A stretch of 64,000 bases of DNA from Manis javanica (taxonomy: Eukaryota; Chordata; Mammalia; Pholidota; Manidae), in contig NC_133161.1 of the NCBI RefSeq assembly GCF_040802235.1, positions 108,579,001-108,643,000 on the forward strand, read 5' to 3'. A program made the position numbers and the translations under genes. Positions 13,451 to 24,279 of this stretch are shown in pieces (the stretch's first letter is position 1; each line of letters opens with the position of its first letter). Under the pieces are notes generated by a model. That model saw only the letters and a program-made list of their open reading frames with translations, was not told where the DNA came from and made no database searches.

Positions 13451-14371
13451 TTTTTTTGAGAGGGCATCTCATATTTATTGATCAAATGGTTGTTAACAAC
13501 AATAAAATTCTGTATAGGGGAGTCAATGCTCAGTGCACAATCATTAATCCACCCCAAGCCTAATTCTTGTCAGTCTCCAATCTTCTGAAGCATAACGAAC
13601 AAGTTCTTACATGGTGAACAAATTCTTACATAGTGAATAAGTTCTTACATGGTGAACAGTACAAGGGCAGTCATCACAGAAACTTCCGGTTTTGATCACG
13701 CACTATGAACTATAAACAATCAGGTCAAATATGAATATTCATTTAATTTTTTTTTGAGAGGGCATCTCTCATATTTATTGATCAAATGGTTAACAACAAT
13801 AAAATTCTGTATAGGGGAGTCAATGCTCAATGCACAATCATTAATCCACCCCAAGCCTAATTCTTGTCAGTTTCCAATCTTCTGAAGCATAACGAACAAG
13901 TTCTTACATGTTGAACAAATTCTTACATAGTGAATAAGTTCTTACGTGGTGAATAGTACAAGGGCAGTCATCACAGAAACTTTCGGTTTTGATCACGCAC
14001 TATGAACTATAAACAATCAGGTCAAATATGAATATTCATTTGATTTTTTTTGAGAGGGCATCTCTCATATTTATTGATCAAATGGTCAACAACAATAAAA
14101 TTCTGTATAGGGGAGTCAATGCTCAATGCACAATCATTAATCCATCTCAAGCCTAATTCTCGTCAGTTTCCAATCTTCTGAAGCATAAAGAATAAGTTCT
14201 TACATGGTGAACGAATTCTTACATAGTGAATAAGTTCTTACATGGTGAACAGTACAAGGGCAGTCATCACAGAAACTTATGGTTCTGATCACGCATTATG
14301 AACTATAAACAATCAGGTCAAATATGAATATTCGTTTGATTTTTATACTTGATTTATATGTGGATCCCACA
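13451..14371 (-). repeat. Three tandem LTR units, each with its own poly(A) signal
   Basis: The block starting with GAGAGGGCATCTC (plus-strand view) recurs at 13458, 13756 and 14051, spacings of 298 and 295 bp. Each unit has a minus-strand AATAAA (13474-13479, 13774-13779, 14069-14074) followed about 20 nt later by an A-run of 7-9. Only the unit next to the polypurine tract (14051-14371) has the first 30 or so LTR bases including TGTGGG. The other two begin about 30 bases further in. The units are nearly identical by eye. Confidence 0.9.
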
Positions 14372-14382
14372 TTTCTCCCTTT
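14372..14382 (-). other. Polypurine tract of the ERV copy
   Basis: The minus-strand purine run AAAGGGAGAAA lies directly before the TGTGGG start of the LTR. This is the position of the plus-strand primer site in retroviruses. The same 11 bases precede the LTR of the second copy (31836-31846). Confidence 0.75.
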
Positions 14383-14639
14383 ATTATTATTATTATTTTT
14401 ATTTTTAATAAAATGCTGAAGTGGTAGGTAGATGCAAGATAAAGGTAGAAAACATAGTTTAGTGTTGTAAGAGCACAAATGTAGATGATCAGGTGTGTGC
14501 CTGTAGACTATGTGTTAATCCAAGCTAGACAAGGGCATTAAAACATCCACGGATGTAGAAGATTTCTCTCAAAACAGGGGGGGGGTGAGGTTCTAAGCCT
14601 CACCACTGTTGATCCCCAATTTCTCACCTGATGGCCCTC

Positions 14640-14710
14640 CTGTGACTGTGCCTGTCTTAGGTTGTTCCTCCCTTGAGGAATCTTACCCGTCTCTGGCTAA
14701 CCAGTCATCT
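14640..14710 (-). ncRNA. CTE-like nuclear export RNA motif in ERV copy 1
   Basis: Minus-strand RNA would carry, in order, TGACTG (outer stem), GACGGGTAAGA (loop strand), TTCCTC-AAGG-GAGGAA (inner hairpin), AACCTAAGACAGG (loop strand) and CAGTCA (closing the outer stem). The two loop strands match the NXF1/TAP-binding loop of the constitutive transport element of Mason-Pfizer-type retroviruses, which also lies between env and the 3' LTR. Only one of the two symmetric loops of the viral element is seen. Core motif identical in copy 2. Confidence 0.8.
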
Positions 14711-15009
14711 TACGGGGCCATACAGGGAGATGTAAAGTTGGTAAGTGAGAGAGAAGCCATATTGTTTGAAAAGGTTAGCTTTTTGCTTCTTTGCAGATTT
14801 ATGCCCTGTGGCTTCTATGCCCAGCACTTGTCTCGAGGTATCTTTACCACCTGGAGGAATTATGATACTCGGTAAATTCGATATGGGGCACGAATTCTAT
14901 TTAAGGGTTGTAATTAGGAAGAAAGAAGAAAAGCTACAGATGTGGCATATGGAAGGAAACATGGGAGGATTGATTATTTCTTTGACATATCTTCTTGTAG
15001 AGTAGTACC

Positions 15010-15372
15010 TTAAGCATGTATAGGTTTTAAACTACTAATTAAATTGCGCACACACATTAACATAATAGGAATACAGTCACATAACCAAAGCAGATCTATA
15101 ATTACCAGCCATCTCCAGTGAAGCCAAGAAAACCAGTTAGGCACCCTAGGCATTTGTGAAAATTTGTCTATGATATGATGGATATTGTCCAACTGTACTT
15201 GAACAGTCTGAGAGAAATCAGACAAATTAAAACAACCCATTCCTGGGAACTGTTCACATCCCATATGTTCTTTTAACAGTAGATAGTCTGTATTTCAAAG
15301 ATTTTGGAGCACTACAATTTGCACTTCTCCTAATTCTTGGTTGAGTTCCAACAGTATAGATCCAGTCAAATT
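15010..15372 (-). pseudogene. Retroviral Env transmembrane-subunit remnant
   Basis: Minus-strand fragments in two frames (15295 upward, and 15010-15264) give an L-Q-N heptad region, a cysteine pair spaced as C-x7-C, a heptad stretch with H-H-I-I-D-K-F, and a tryptophan-rich stretch followed by hydrophobic residues that look like a membrane span. This resembles the ectodomain-to-membrane part of a gamma/D-type Env TM. It is truncated at the 5' side at 15372 and frame-broken near 15265-15295; no surface subunit is present. A better-preserved copy lies at 30852-31211. Confidence 0.7.
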
Positions 15373-17040
15373 TGTTGTTTTATCTGTTTTTTTAAATATA
15401 GCCATTTTAGTAGGTGTGAGGTGGTATCTCATTGTAGTTTTGATGTGCATTTCCTGAATGATTGATGATGCTGAACATCTTTTCAAGTACCTACCATCCA
15501 CTTTTATATCTTTTTTAGAGAAATGTCTATTCAAATATTTTGCCCATTTTAATATTGGGTTGTGCATATTTTTGGTGTTGAGTTGGAGGAGTTCTTTATA
15601 TTAAACTCTGGATATTAGACTCTTATCAGATAAATGAGTTGTGATCTCCCATTCTGTGGACTGCCTTTTCATTCCCTTTCTTTATAGTGTCCTTTTATTT
15701 ACAAAGTTTTTAATTCTGATGAAGTCTAGTGTATCAATTTTTTATTTTGTTGCCTGTGTTTTTGGTGTCATATGTAAGAAAAATCATTGCCAAATCCAGG
15801 GTCATGTATTTGTCCATGTACTCTTCTAAGAATTTTATAGTTTGTGTTCCTTGAATGTGTATATTTATGTCTTTCATCAAATATGGGAAATTGTTTTGCC
15901 ATGATTTCTTCAAATACCTTTTCAGCCCCTTTTCTTCTCCTCTTGGAACTTCTACAATACTTACTTTGATATGTTTAGGGGTGCCCCTCTGTTAATTTCA
16001 TTCTTTTTTCTTCCTACTAAGTGGATTGGATAAGTTTGATTGCCATTCAATTCAAGTTCTCCTATTCTTTACTTCTGCCTGCTCAAATATGCTATTAAAC
16101 CCCTCTAGTGAATTTTTTCATTTCAGCTATTGTACTTTTCACTGCAGAATTTCAATTTGGTTCTTTTTAAAAAATAACTTCTACTTTTTATTGTCATTCC
16201 CTATCTGTTCGTACATTGTTACATTGGTCTTCTAATTTCCTTTAGTTCTTTATCATGGTTTCCTAAACCTCACTGACCATGTTTAATTTAATGTCTTTGA
16301 CTATTAATTCCAATGTTCAGGCTTTCTCAGGGAGAGTTTCTATTGAATTCTCTTTTTCTTCTGAATGAACCACATTTTCTATTTCTGTGTATACTTTATA
16401 ATTTTTTTGTTGAGAGCTGGACATTTTGAGTAGTGCAATGTGGTAACTCTGGGAGTCTGATTCTTCCCCTCTGTAGCGATTGGTTTTGTTCTTTGTTGAG
16501 GGCTTCAGTTCTCCCATTTGTATAGTGACTTTTTCCAAAATATTTTTTGCAAAGTCTGTATTTTTTGTTGTGTGTGATCACTGAAGTTTATGTTCTTATG
16601 TTTCTTCAGTCAGCCTGTGACCTGACAGACAATTCCTTAAATGTTTGGTTCCAGAAACCAAACAAAAAAAACAATGATAATTTTAATTGGCATGTATATC
16701 TCCTTAAATCTTCTGCTCAATGTTGCCAGGGAAGCTGCTGCAGCCTGAGGAGGCTGAAAGAAAGGCAAGCTCTGTGTGGAGCCCTCAGGGAGCCACCAGA
16801 TTAATTCTAGCCAGCTGCTCTGGGAACATGGGGGTTGTCCACATGTCTGTGTCAGGGAACAGGTGTGAGCTGGTTTGCTCACAAGCCACTGGCCATCTCT
16901 TCCTTAATCAGGCACTTCCCCAGTTTCTGTAAGTTTCTGGTTAGGCTCTCCAGGTCCAAAATAGTTTATTTTGATAATTTTTTCCTAGCATAGTGGCTGT
17001 TTGGGTGCAAGGGGTAGGAGCTATCTACTGTACCATTTCC
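15373..17040 (-). repeat. Second old L1 (antisense), ORF2/ORF1 part
   Basis: Continues the element seen at 12786-13450. An ORF2 C-terminal fragment is open at 15295-15567, followed by ORF2/ORF1 junction-like sequence with many stops to about 16600. The segment 16600-17040 is less clearly L1 and could be its 5' region. A+T-rich and strongly diverged. Confidence 0.65.
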
Positions 17041-18145
17041 TGTGATGTCATACCCAGCGACCCAATAAGCCTTCTTGAATTAGTGGGGCTGGCATCAAAG
17101 AGGCTGTGCCACCTGCTGTGTCCTTAGAACCCTCTGGAATAATCAGCAGGCACTGGAGTGGCAGTTTGGCTTTAGATAGACCTGCCATCAATGTAGAGCT
17201 CTGGACAGCCTGTGTTTTAAACTGTGACCCAGGGCCTACAGTATCCTTTGATAACAAAAATAGCTGCAAGTTATTGAACAACTTACTGCTAAGAGTCCCA
17301 CTGGATCCTCTCATAGCCTGTGAGGCAGGGAAAGTGAAGCCCAGAGCATGAAGGGGCTCATGTGAGTCCTACAGCCAGTGCAGGCACTCAGCCTTCAGAC
17401 ATAGACTGGTGATTCCATACTCCTTGTTAGTCCCAAGTTATCCCGCCTTCCCTGCAAAGGATCCTGGAGAGTCCAACTCCTCAGCCACGCAGGCCACTCC
17501 CCATCCCTCACCTACCCACACTCTGTCCCATCCCCCCATAGCCCTGGACTTTAGGCTTCAGCCCTGACACCTGCTCCAGGCTATCAGAGGTGGTGCAGGC
17601 TTGGTGGCTATAGCCACTCCTGCCAGCCCAAGCTGAGGTCTGGGAACTTCTCCAGCATGGAAGCGGCTCCAAAGACTGTTCCCTGACTGCACTCTCACCA
17701 TGTGTGCCTGGTTCCAAAGGCTCCCCCTCATCTGCTCAAGAAGACCTGGAGTCAGGCTGACCTGGGGGTGTATCATCACTTGTGGCTGTGAAATTTAGAA
17801 GTCCTTGACTTAGTTTCCCTACATGTAAATGTCAGCCCTAAGCTAGCAGGCCAGTTGTGATTCACGTAAAGCACATGGCATATGTGAAGACCGCTGGCTT
17901 TCATGAGCTGTGATCATCATGACCCAGGCACACTCTGCTGCCTCTCAGTTCATCTCCCCCTTGCCTCTGCCCTGGCATCCTGGCCCCTCTTTTTTCCCAC
18001 TAGAATACAAAGGTTTGCAATTTGACTCATTTAAATCTGAGCCTCCATCCTTCAGAGTCTGGGCCTTGGAGCTTTTGTGCAAAAATATCAGATAAGACCC
18101 AACCTTTTTGTTTTGTTAGCTTGATATAAAAATATTACTTCATTA
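17041..18145. other. Non-coding single-copy segment with MIR fragments
   Basis: No exon recognised. MIR-like pieces are visible at about 17265-17380 and 17775-17905. The short open frames here (60-90 codons) show no family resemblance. The segment ends at the target site of the full-length L1, with ATTACTTCAT at 18134-18143. Confidence 0.5.
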
Positions 18146-18999
18146 GGGGGAGGAGCCAAGATGGTGGTGTGAGTAGGGCAGCAGAAATCTCCTCCTAAAA
18201 TCATATATATTTTTGAAAATACAACAAAGACAACTATTCCTAAAAGAGAGACCAGAAGATACAGTACAACAGCCAGGCTACATGTACATCTGTGAGAACT
18301 CAGAAACTCACAAAGGGGGTAAGATACAAGCCGCAGCCCAGCGGGACCCGAGGCCCCTCACCCCAGCTCCCCAGTGGGGGGAGAGGAGTTGGAGCGGGGA
18401 GGGAGAGGGAGCCCAGGACTGCTAAACACCCAGCCCTAGCCATCTGCACCAGAGCGCAGACACACAGTGCACAGTGTGCTGGATACTAGGGAAATGGGAC
18501 AGTAAAACCTGCGAGTGGATTCCCACAGCCAGTGCCCCTGGGACAAAAGAAAAGCAAGTGCTTTTTGAAAGTCTTAAAGGGACAGGAGCCTCACAACTAC
18601 ACTCAGCTCAGCAACTGGGATCCCAGGGAACTCTGGGTGCCCTAAACCCCCTGGGCAACAGCACAGCTCTGAAGCCCCTCACAGTGATAAGCAGCTGGCC
18701 ATCTGTTCCCCCTCTGGCACGGCCCCACTATAGCAGGGGAGCAGCCTGAGAATGGCTGCCCACACAGCAACCACCCAGAACCTCCTCTGTAGCCACCTGG
18801 GCCAGACTCAGAGGTCCCATCAGTGTGCAGCTGCCCAGCACAAGCCGCTAGGGGTCGCCCTTCTCGCAGGAGAGGAAGGCAAGCAACAAGCAAGAACAGA
18901 CTTTGTTCTCCCAGCTGACACATGCGCTAACTGCCCACGACTACCTCCATTGCCTTGAAAAGGCAGATGCATTTGAGCCAGACAAGAATAACCTAGACA

Positions 19000-19808
19000 A
19001 CCCCTGAGAAGGAGCTTGGGGAGATAGATTTAACCAATGTTCCTGAAAAAGAATTCAAAATAAAGGTCATAACCATGCTGATGGAGCTGCAGAGAAATAT
19101 GCAAGAGCTAACGGATAAAGTTAGGAGGGAGAATACAGAAATAAAACAATCTCTGGAAGGACTTAAGAGCAGACTGGATAAGGTGCAAGAGGCTGTTAAT
19201 GGAATAGAAATCAGAGAATAGGAACACAGAGAAGCTGAGGCAGAGAGAGATAAAGGAATCTCCAGGAATGAAAGAATATTAAGAGAATTGTGTGACCAAT
19301 TTAAATGGAACAATATCTGCATTATATGGGTCCCAGAAGAAGAAGAGAGAGACAAAAAGGGATAGAAAGTCTCTTTGAAGAAATAATTGCTGAAAACTTC
19401 CCCAAACTGGGGGAGGAAATAATCTATCAGACCACAGAAGCCTACAGAACTCTCAACAGAAGGGACCAAAGGAGGACAACACCAAGACATATAATAATTA
19501 AAATGGCAGAGATCAAGGGCAAGGACAGAGTATTACAGGCAGCCAGAGACAGAAAAAAGGTCACCTACAAAGGAAAACCCATCAGGCTATCATCAGACTT
19601 CTCAACAGAAACCTTACAGGCAAGAAGAGAATGGCATGATATATTTAATGCAATGAAACAGAAGGGCCTTGAACCAAGGATACTGCATCCAGCACGATTA
19701 TCATTTAAATATGAAGGACAGATAAAACAAGCCCCAGACAAGCAAAAGTTGAGGGAATCTGCCTCCCACAAACCACCTCCACAGGGTATTTTGGAGGGAC
19801 TGCTCTAG
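19000..19808 (+). pseudogene. L1 ORF1 remnant
   Basis: Coiled-coil-type coding sequence is readable from about 19000 but meets an in-frame TAG near 19218. The RRM and C-terminal domains are open at 19305-19808, with F-E-E-I-I-A-E-N-F, R-R-D-Q-R-R-T-T and Y-K-G-K-P-I-R-L. Compared with the ORF1 remnant at 9200-9979 the protein is alike but damaged at different places. The C-terminus runs out of the family's frame near 19790. Confidence 0.85.
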
Positions 19809-20128
19809 ATGGAAGCACTCTTAAGACTAAATAGATATCACCAGAGAAAATAAAATCACAGCAAAGAAAGCAGACCAATCAAATACTAACTAAAGGCAAA
19901 AAATAAAATAAACAATTCACAAAAGCTGTCAAAGGAAACATAAAAGAGCACAGAATAAAACACCTAACATATAAACATATAAAGAATGGAGGAGGAGTAA
20001 TAAGAAGGGAGAGAAACAAAGAATCATCAGACTGTGTTTATAATAGCTCAATAAGTGGATTAAGTTAGACAGTTAGGTAGTAAAGAAGCTAACCTTGAAC
20101 CTTTGGTAACCACAAATCTAAAGCTGCA

Positions 20129-23100
20129 ATGGCAATAAGTACATATCTTTCAATAATCACCCTAAATGTAAATGGACTGAATACACCAATCAAAAGACAC
20201 AGAGTAATAGAATGGATAAAAAAGCAAGACACATCTATATGCTGCTTACAAGAGATGCACCTCAAACCCAAAGACATATACAGACTAAAAGTCAAAGGAT
20301 GGAAAAAGATATTTCATGCAAACAACAGGGTATAGCAGTACTAGTATAAGACAAAATAGACTCCAAAACAAAGAAAGTAACAAGAGATAAAGAAGGACAT
20401 TACATAATGATGAAGGGCTCAGTCCAACAAGAGGATATAACCATTATAAATATATATGCACCCAATACAGGAACACCAGCATATGGGAAACAAATACTAA
20501 CAGAATTAAAGGAGGAAATAGAATGCAATGCATTCATTTTAGAAAAATTCAACACACCACTCAATCCAAATGACAGATCCACCAGACAGAAAATAAGGAC
20601 ACTAAGGCACTGAACAACACACTAGAACAGATGGACCTAATAGACATCTACAAAACTCTATACCCAAAAGTAGCAGGATACACATTCTTCTCAAGTGCAC
20701 ATGGAACATTTTGCAGAATAGACCACATACTACACCATAAAAAGAGCCTCAGTAAATTTGAAAGTACTGAAATTCTACCAACCAACTTCTTGGACCACAA
20801 AGGTATAAAACAATAAATAAATTGTACAAAGAAAGCAAAAGGGCTCACAAACACATGGAGGCTTAACAACATGCTCCTAAATAATCAATGTATCAACGAC
20901 CAAATTAAAATAGAGATCCAGAAATATATGGAGACAAATGACAACAACACAAAGCCCCAACTTCTGTGGGATGCAGCGAAAGCAGTTCTAAGAGGAAAGT
21001 ATGTAGCAATCCAGGCATATTTAAAGAAGGAAGAAAAATCCCAAATGAATAGTCTAAAGACAAAATTATTGAAATTGGAAAAAGAAGAACAAATGAGGCC
21101 TAAGGGCAGCAGAAGGAGGGACATAATAAAGATCAGAAAAGAAATAAATAAAATTGAGAAGAATAAAACAATAGAAAAAATCAATGAAACCAAGAGCTGG
21201 TTCTTTGAGAAAATAAACAAAATAGGTAAGCCTCTAGTGAGACTTATTAAGAGAAAAAGAGAATCAACACACATCAACAGAATCAGAAAAAAGACAGGAA
21301 AAATCACGACGGACCCCACAGAAATACAAAAAATTATTAGAAAATACTATGAAAACATATACGCCAACAAGCTGGAAAACCTAGAAGAAATGGACAACTT
21401 CCTAGAAAAATAGAACCTTCTAAGACTGACCAAGGAAGAAACACAAAATCTAAACAAACCAATTACCAGCAATGAAATTGAAGTGGTAATAAAAAAACTA
21501 CCCAAGAGCAAAACTCCCAGACCAGATGGATTTTCCGTGGAATTTTATCAGACATACAGAGAAGACATAATATCCATTCTCCTTAAAGTTTTCCAAAAAT
21601 AGAAGATGTGGGAATACTCCCAAACTCATTCTATGAAATGAGCATCACCCTAATACCAAAACCAGGCAAAGGCCCCTCCAAAAAAGAAAATTACACACCA
21701 ATATTTCTGATGAACATAGATGCAAAAATTCTCAACAAAATATTAGCAAACTGAATTCAAAAATACATCAAGTGGATCATACACCATGACCAAGTGGGAT
21801 TCATGCAGGGATGCAAGGATGGTACAACATTTGAAAATCCATTAACATCATCCACCACATAAACAAAAAAGACAAAAACCATATGATCATCTCCATAGAT
21901 GCTGACAAAGCATTTGACAAAATTCAACATCCATTCATGATAAAAACTCTCGACAAAATGGGTATAGGGAGTAAGTACCTCAACATTATAAAGGCTGTAT
22001 ATGATAAACCCAAAGCCAATATCATACTTAACAGCAAGAAGCTGAAAGCTTTTCCTCTAATATCAGGAACAAGACATGGATGCCCACTCTCCCCACTTTT
22101 ATTCAACATAGTACTGGAGGTCCTAGCCACGGCAATCAGACAAAACAAGGAATACAAGGAATCCAGATTGGTAAAGAGGAAGTCAAACTGTCACTATTTG
22201 CAGATGACATGATATTGTACATAAAAAACCCTAAAGACTCCACTCCAAAACTACTAGATCTATATAGGAATTCAGCAAAGTTGTAGGATACAAAATTAAT
22301 ACACAGAAATCTGTTGCTTTCCTATACACTAATAATGAACTAACAGAAAGAGAAATCAGGAAAACAATTCCATTCACAATTGCATGAAAAATAATAAAAT
22401 ACCTAGGAATAAACCTAACCAAGGGAGTGAAAGACCTATACCCTGAAAACTACAAGACACTCTTAAGAGAAATTAAAGAGGACACTAACAAATGGAAACT
22501 CATCCCGTGCTCTTGGCTATTAAGAATTAATATTGGCAAAATGGCCATCCTGCCTAAAGCAATCTGCAGATTCAAGGCAATCCCTATCAAATTACCAATA
22601 ACATTCTTCAATGAACTGGAACAAATAGTTCAAAAAGTCATATGGAACCACCAAAGGTCCTGAATAGCCAAAGCAATACTGAGAAGGAAGAATAAAGTGG
22701 GGGGGGGGATCTTGCTCCCCAACTTCAAGCTCTACTACAAAGCCACAGTAATCAAGAAGGTTTGGTACTGGCACAGACCCACAGGCCAGTGGAACAGAAT
22801 AGAGATTCCAGACATTAACCCAAACATATATGGTCAATTAATATATGATAAAGGAGCCATGGATATACAATGGGGAAATGACAACCTCTTCAACAGTTGG
22901 TGTTGGCAAAACTGGACACCTACATGTAAGAGAATGAAACTGGATCATTGTCTAACCCCATACACAAAAGTAAATTCAAATTGGATCAAAGACCTGAATG
23001 TAAGTCATAAAATAATAAAACTCTTAGAAAAAAACATAGGCAAAAATCTCTTGGACATAAACATGAGCAACTTCTTCATGAACATATCTCCCCGGGCAAG

Positions 23101-23941
23101 GGAAACAAAGGCAGAAATGAACAAGTGGGACTATATCAAGCTGAAAGCCTTCTGTACAGCAAAGGACACCATCAATAGAACAAAAAGGCATCCTACAGTA
23201 TGGGAGAATATATTCATAAATGACAGATCCAATAAAGGGTTGACATCCAAAATATATAAAGAGCTCATGCACCTCAACAAACAAAAAGCAAATAATCCAA
23301 TTAAGAAATGGGCAGAGGAGCTGAACAGACAATTCTCCAAAGAAGAAATTCAGATGGCCAACAGACACATGAAAAGATGCTCCACATCGCTAGTCATCAG
23401 AGAAATGCCAATTAAAATCACAATGTGATATCACCTCACACCCATAAAGATCGCCACCATCAAAAAGACAAACAACAGCAAATGTTGGCGAGGTTGTGGA
23501 GAAAGGGGAACCCTCCTGCACTGCTGGTTGGAATGTAAGTTAGTTCCACCATTGTGGAAAGCAGTATGGAGGTTCCTCAAAATGCTCAAAATAGAAATAC
23601 CATTTGACCCAGGAATTCCACTTCTAGAAATTTACCCTAAGAATACAGCACTCCAGTTTGAAAAAGACAGATGCATCCCTATGTTTATCACAGCACTATT
23701 TACAATAGCCAAGAAATGGAAGCAACCTAAGTGTCCATCAGTAGATGAATGGATAAAGAAAATGTGGTACATATACACAATGGAATATTATTCAGCCATA
23801 AGAAGAAAACAAATCCTACCATTTGCAACAACATGGATGGAGGTAGAGGGTATTATGCTCAGTGAAATAAGCCAGGCAGAGAAGGACAAGTATCAAATGA
23901 TTTCACTCATCTGTGGAGTATTAGAACAAAGAAAAAACTGA
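20129..23941 (+). pseudogene. L1 ORF2 remnant
   Basis: Fragments at 20129-20335, 20407-20613, 20631-20816, 20871-21413, 21883-22212, 22427-22663, 22697-23428 and 23528-23941 cover endonuclease, reverse transcriptase and the C-terminal cysteine region in order. L-N-V-N-G-L-N is kept. The catalytic G-D-F-N has decayed to E-K-F-N near 20545 and S-D-H to L-D-H. The RT box F-A-D-D is present near 22197-22208 but in another frame from the upstream G-C-P-L-S-P-L-L-F stretch. The chosen start is the ATG giving M-A-I-S-T, as in the other copies. Confidence 0.9.
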
Positions 23942-24003
23942 AGGAACAAAACAGCAACAGAATCACAGAACCCAAGAATGGACTAACAGTTACCAAAGGG
24001 AAA

Positions 24004-24034
24004 GGGACTGGGGAGGATGGGTGGGAAGGGAGGG
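24004..24034 (+). other. G-rich (quadruplex-type) tract in L1 3' UTR
   Basis: Six G-runs of three or more separated by 1-4 bases in 31 bases. An equivalent tract occurs in the 3' UTR of the sense L1 ends at about 30088-30125 and 35003-35045. Its complement is in the antisense L1s at about 345-375, 5205-5240 and 36815-36850. G-quadruplex-forming 3' UTR tracts are a known L1 feature. Confidence 0.7.
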
Positions 24035-24279
24035 ATAAGGGCAGAGGGGGCGAAGAAAGTGGCCATTAAGATTAGCATGTATAGTGTGGGGAGTTTACAG
24101 GGAGGGTTGTATAACACAGAGAAGACAAGTAGTGATTCTACAGCATCTTATTACACTGATGAACAGTGACTGTAATGGGGTTTTTCGGGGGGACTTGGTG
24201 AAGGGAAAAGTTTAGTAAACATAATGTTCCTCATGTAATTATAGATCAATGATACCAATAAATATATAGATTACTTCAT

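Larger units (their letters stand above)
13451..15372 (-). mobile_element. ERV-derived retroposon, 5'-truncated, with tandem LTR ends
   Basis: Read on the minus strand: an Env transmembrane-subunit remnant (15372 down to about 15010), a non-coding segment holding a CTE-like RNA motif (14710-14640), a TTA-type microsatellite, a polypurine tract (14382-14372), then an LTR starting TGTGGGATC at 14371. The LTR ends at an AATAAA signal plus A-run, and its 3' part is repeated three times. It begins abruptly inside env, ends in poly(A) and sits inside an old L1. That suggests insertion by L1 machinery rather than by retroviral integration. A second copy, in the opposite orientation, is at 30371-32184. 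All coding sequence is broken. Confidence 0.85.
18146..24269 (+). mobile_element. Full-length L1, sense, with 10-bp target-site duplication
   Basis: About 6.1 kb. It begins with GGGGGAGGAGCCAAGATGG, which matches the first bases of primate L1 including the YY1-type motif, so the 5' end is complete. Order: 5' UTR 18146 to about 19000, ORF1 remnant, inter-ORF region, ORF2 remnant 20129-23941, 3' UTR with a G-rich tract, and a short A-poor tail. ATTACTTCAT is duplicated at 18134-18143 and 24270-24279. Multiple stops and frameshifts in both ORFs make it inactive. It lies in inverted orientation to the L1 at 4963-11356. Confidence 0.93.

Noticed and set aside
13451-14340. Three regularly spaced 298-bp repeats considered as a satellite or CRISPR-like array
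   Set aside because: Each unit is an LTR end with a poly(A) signal and A-run, and the host is a mammalian chromosome.
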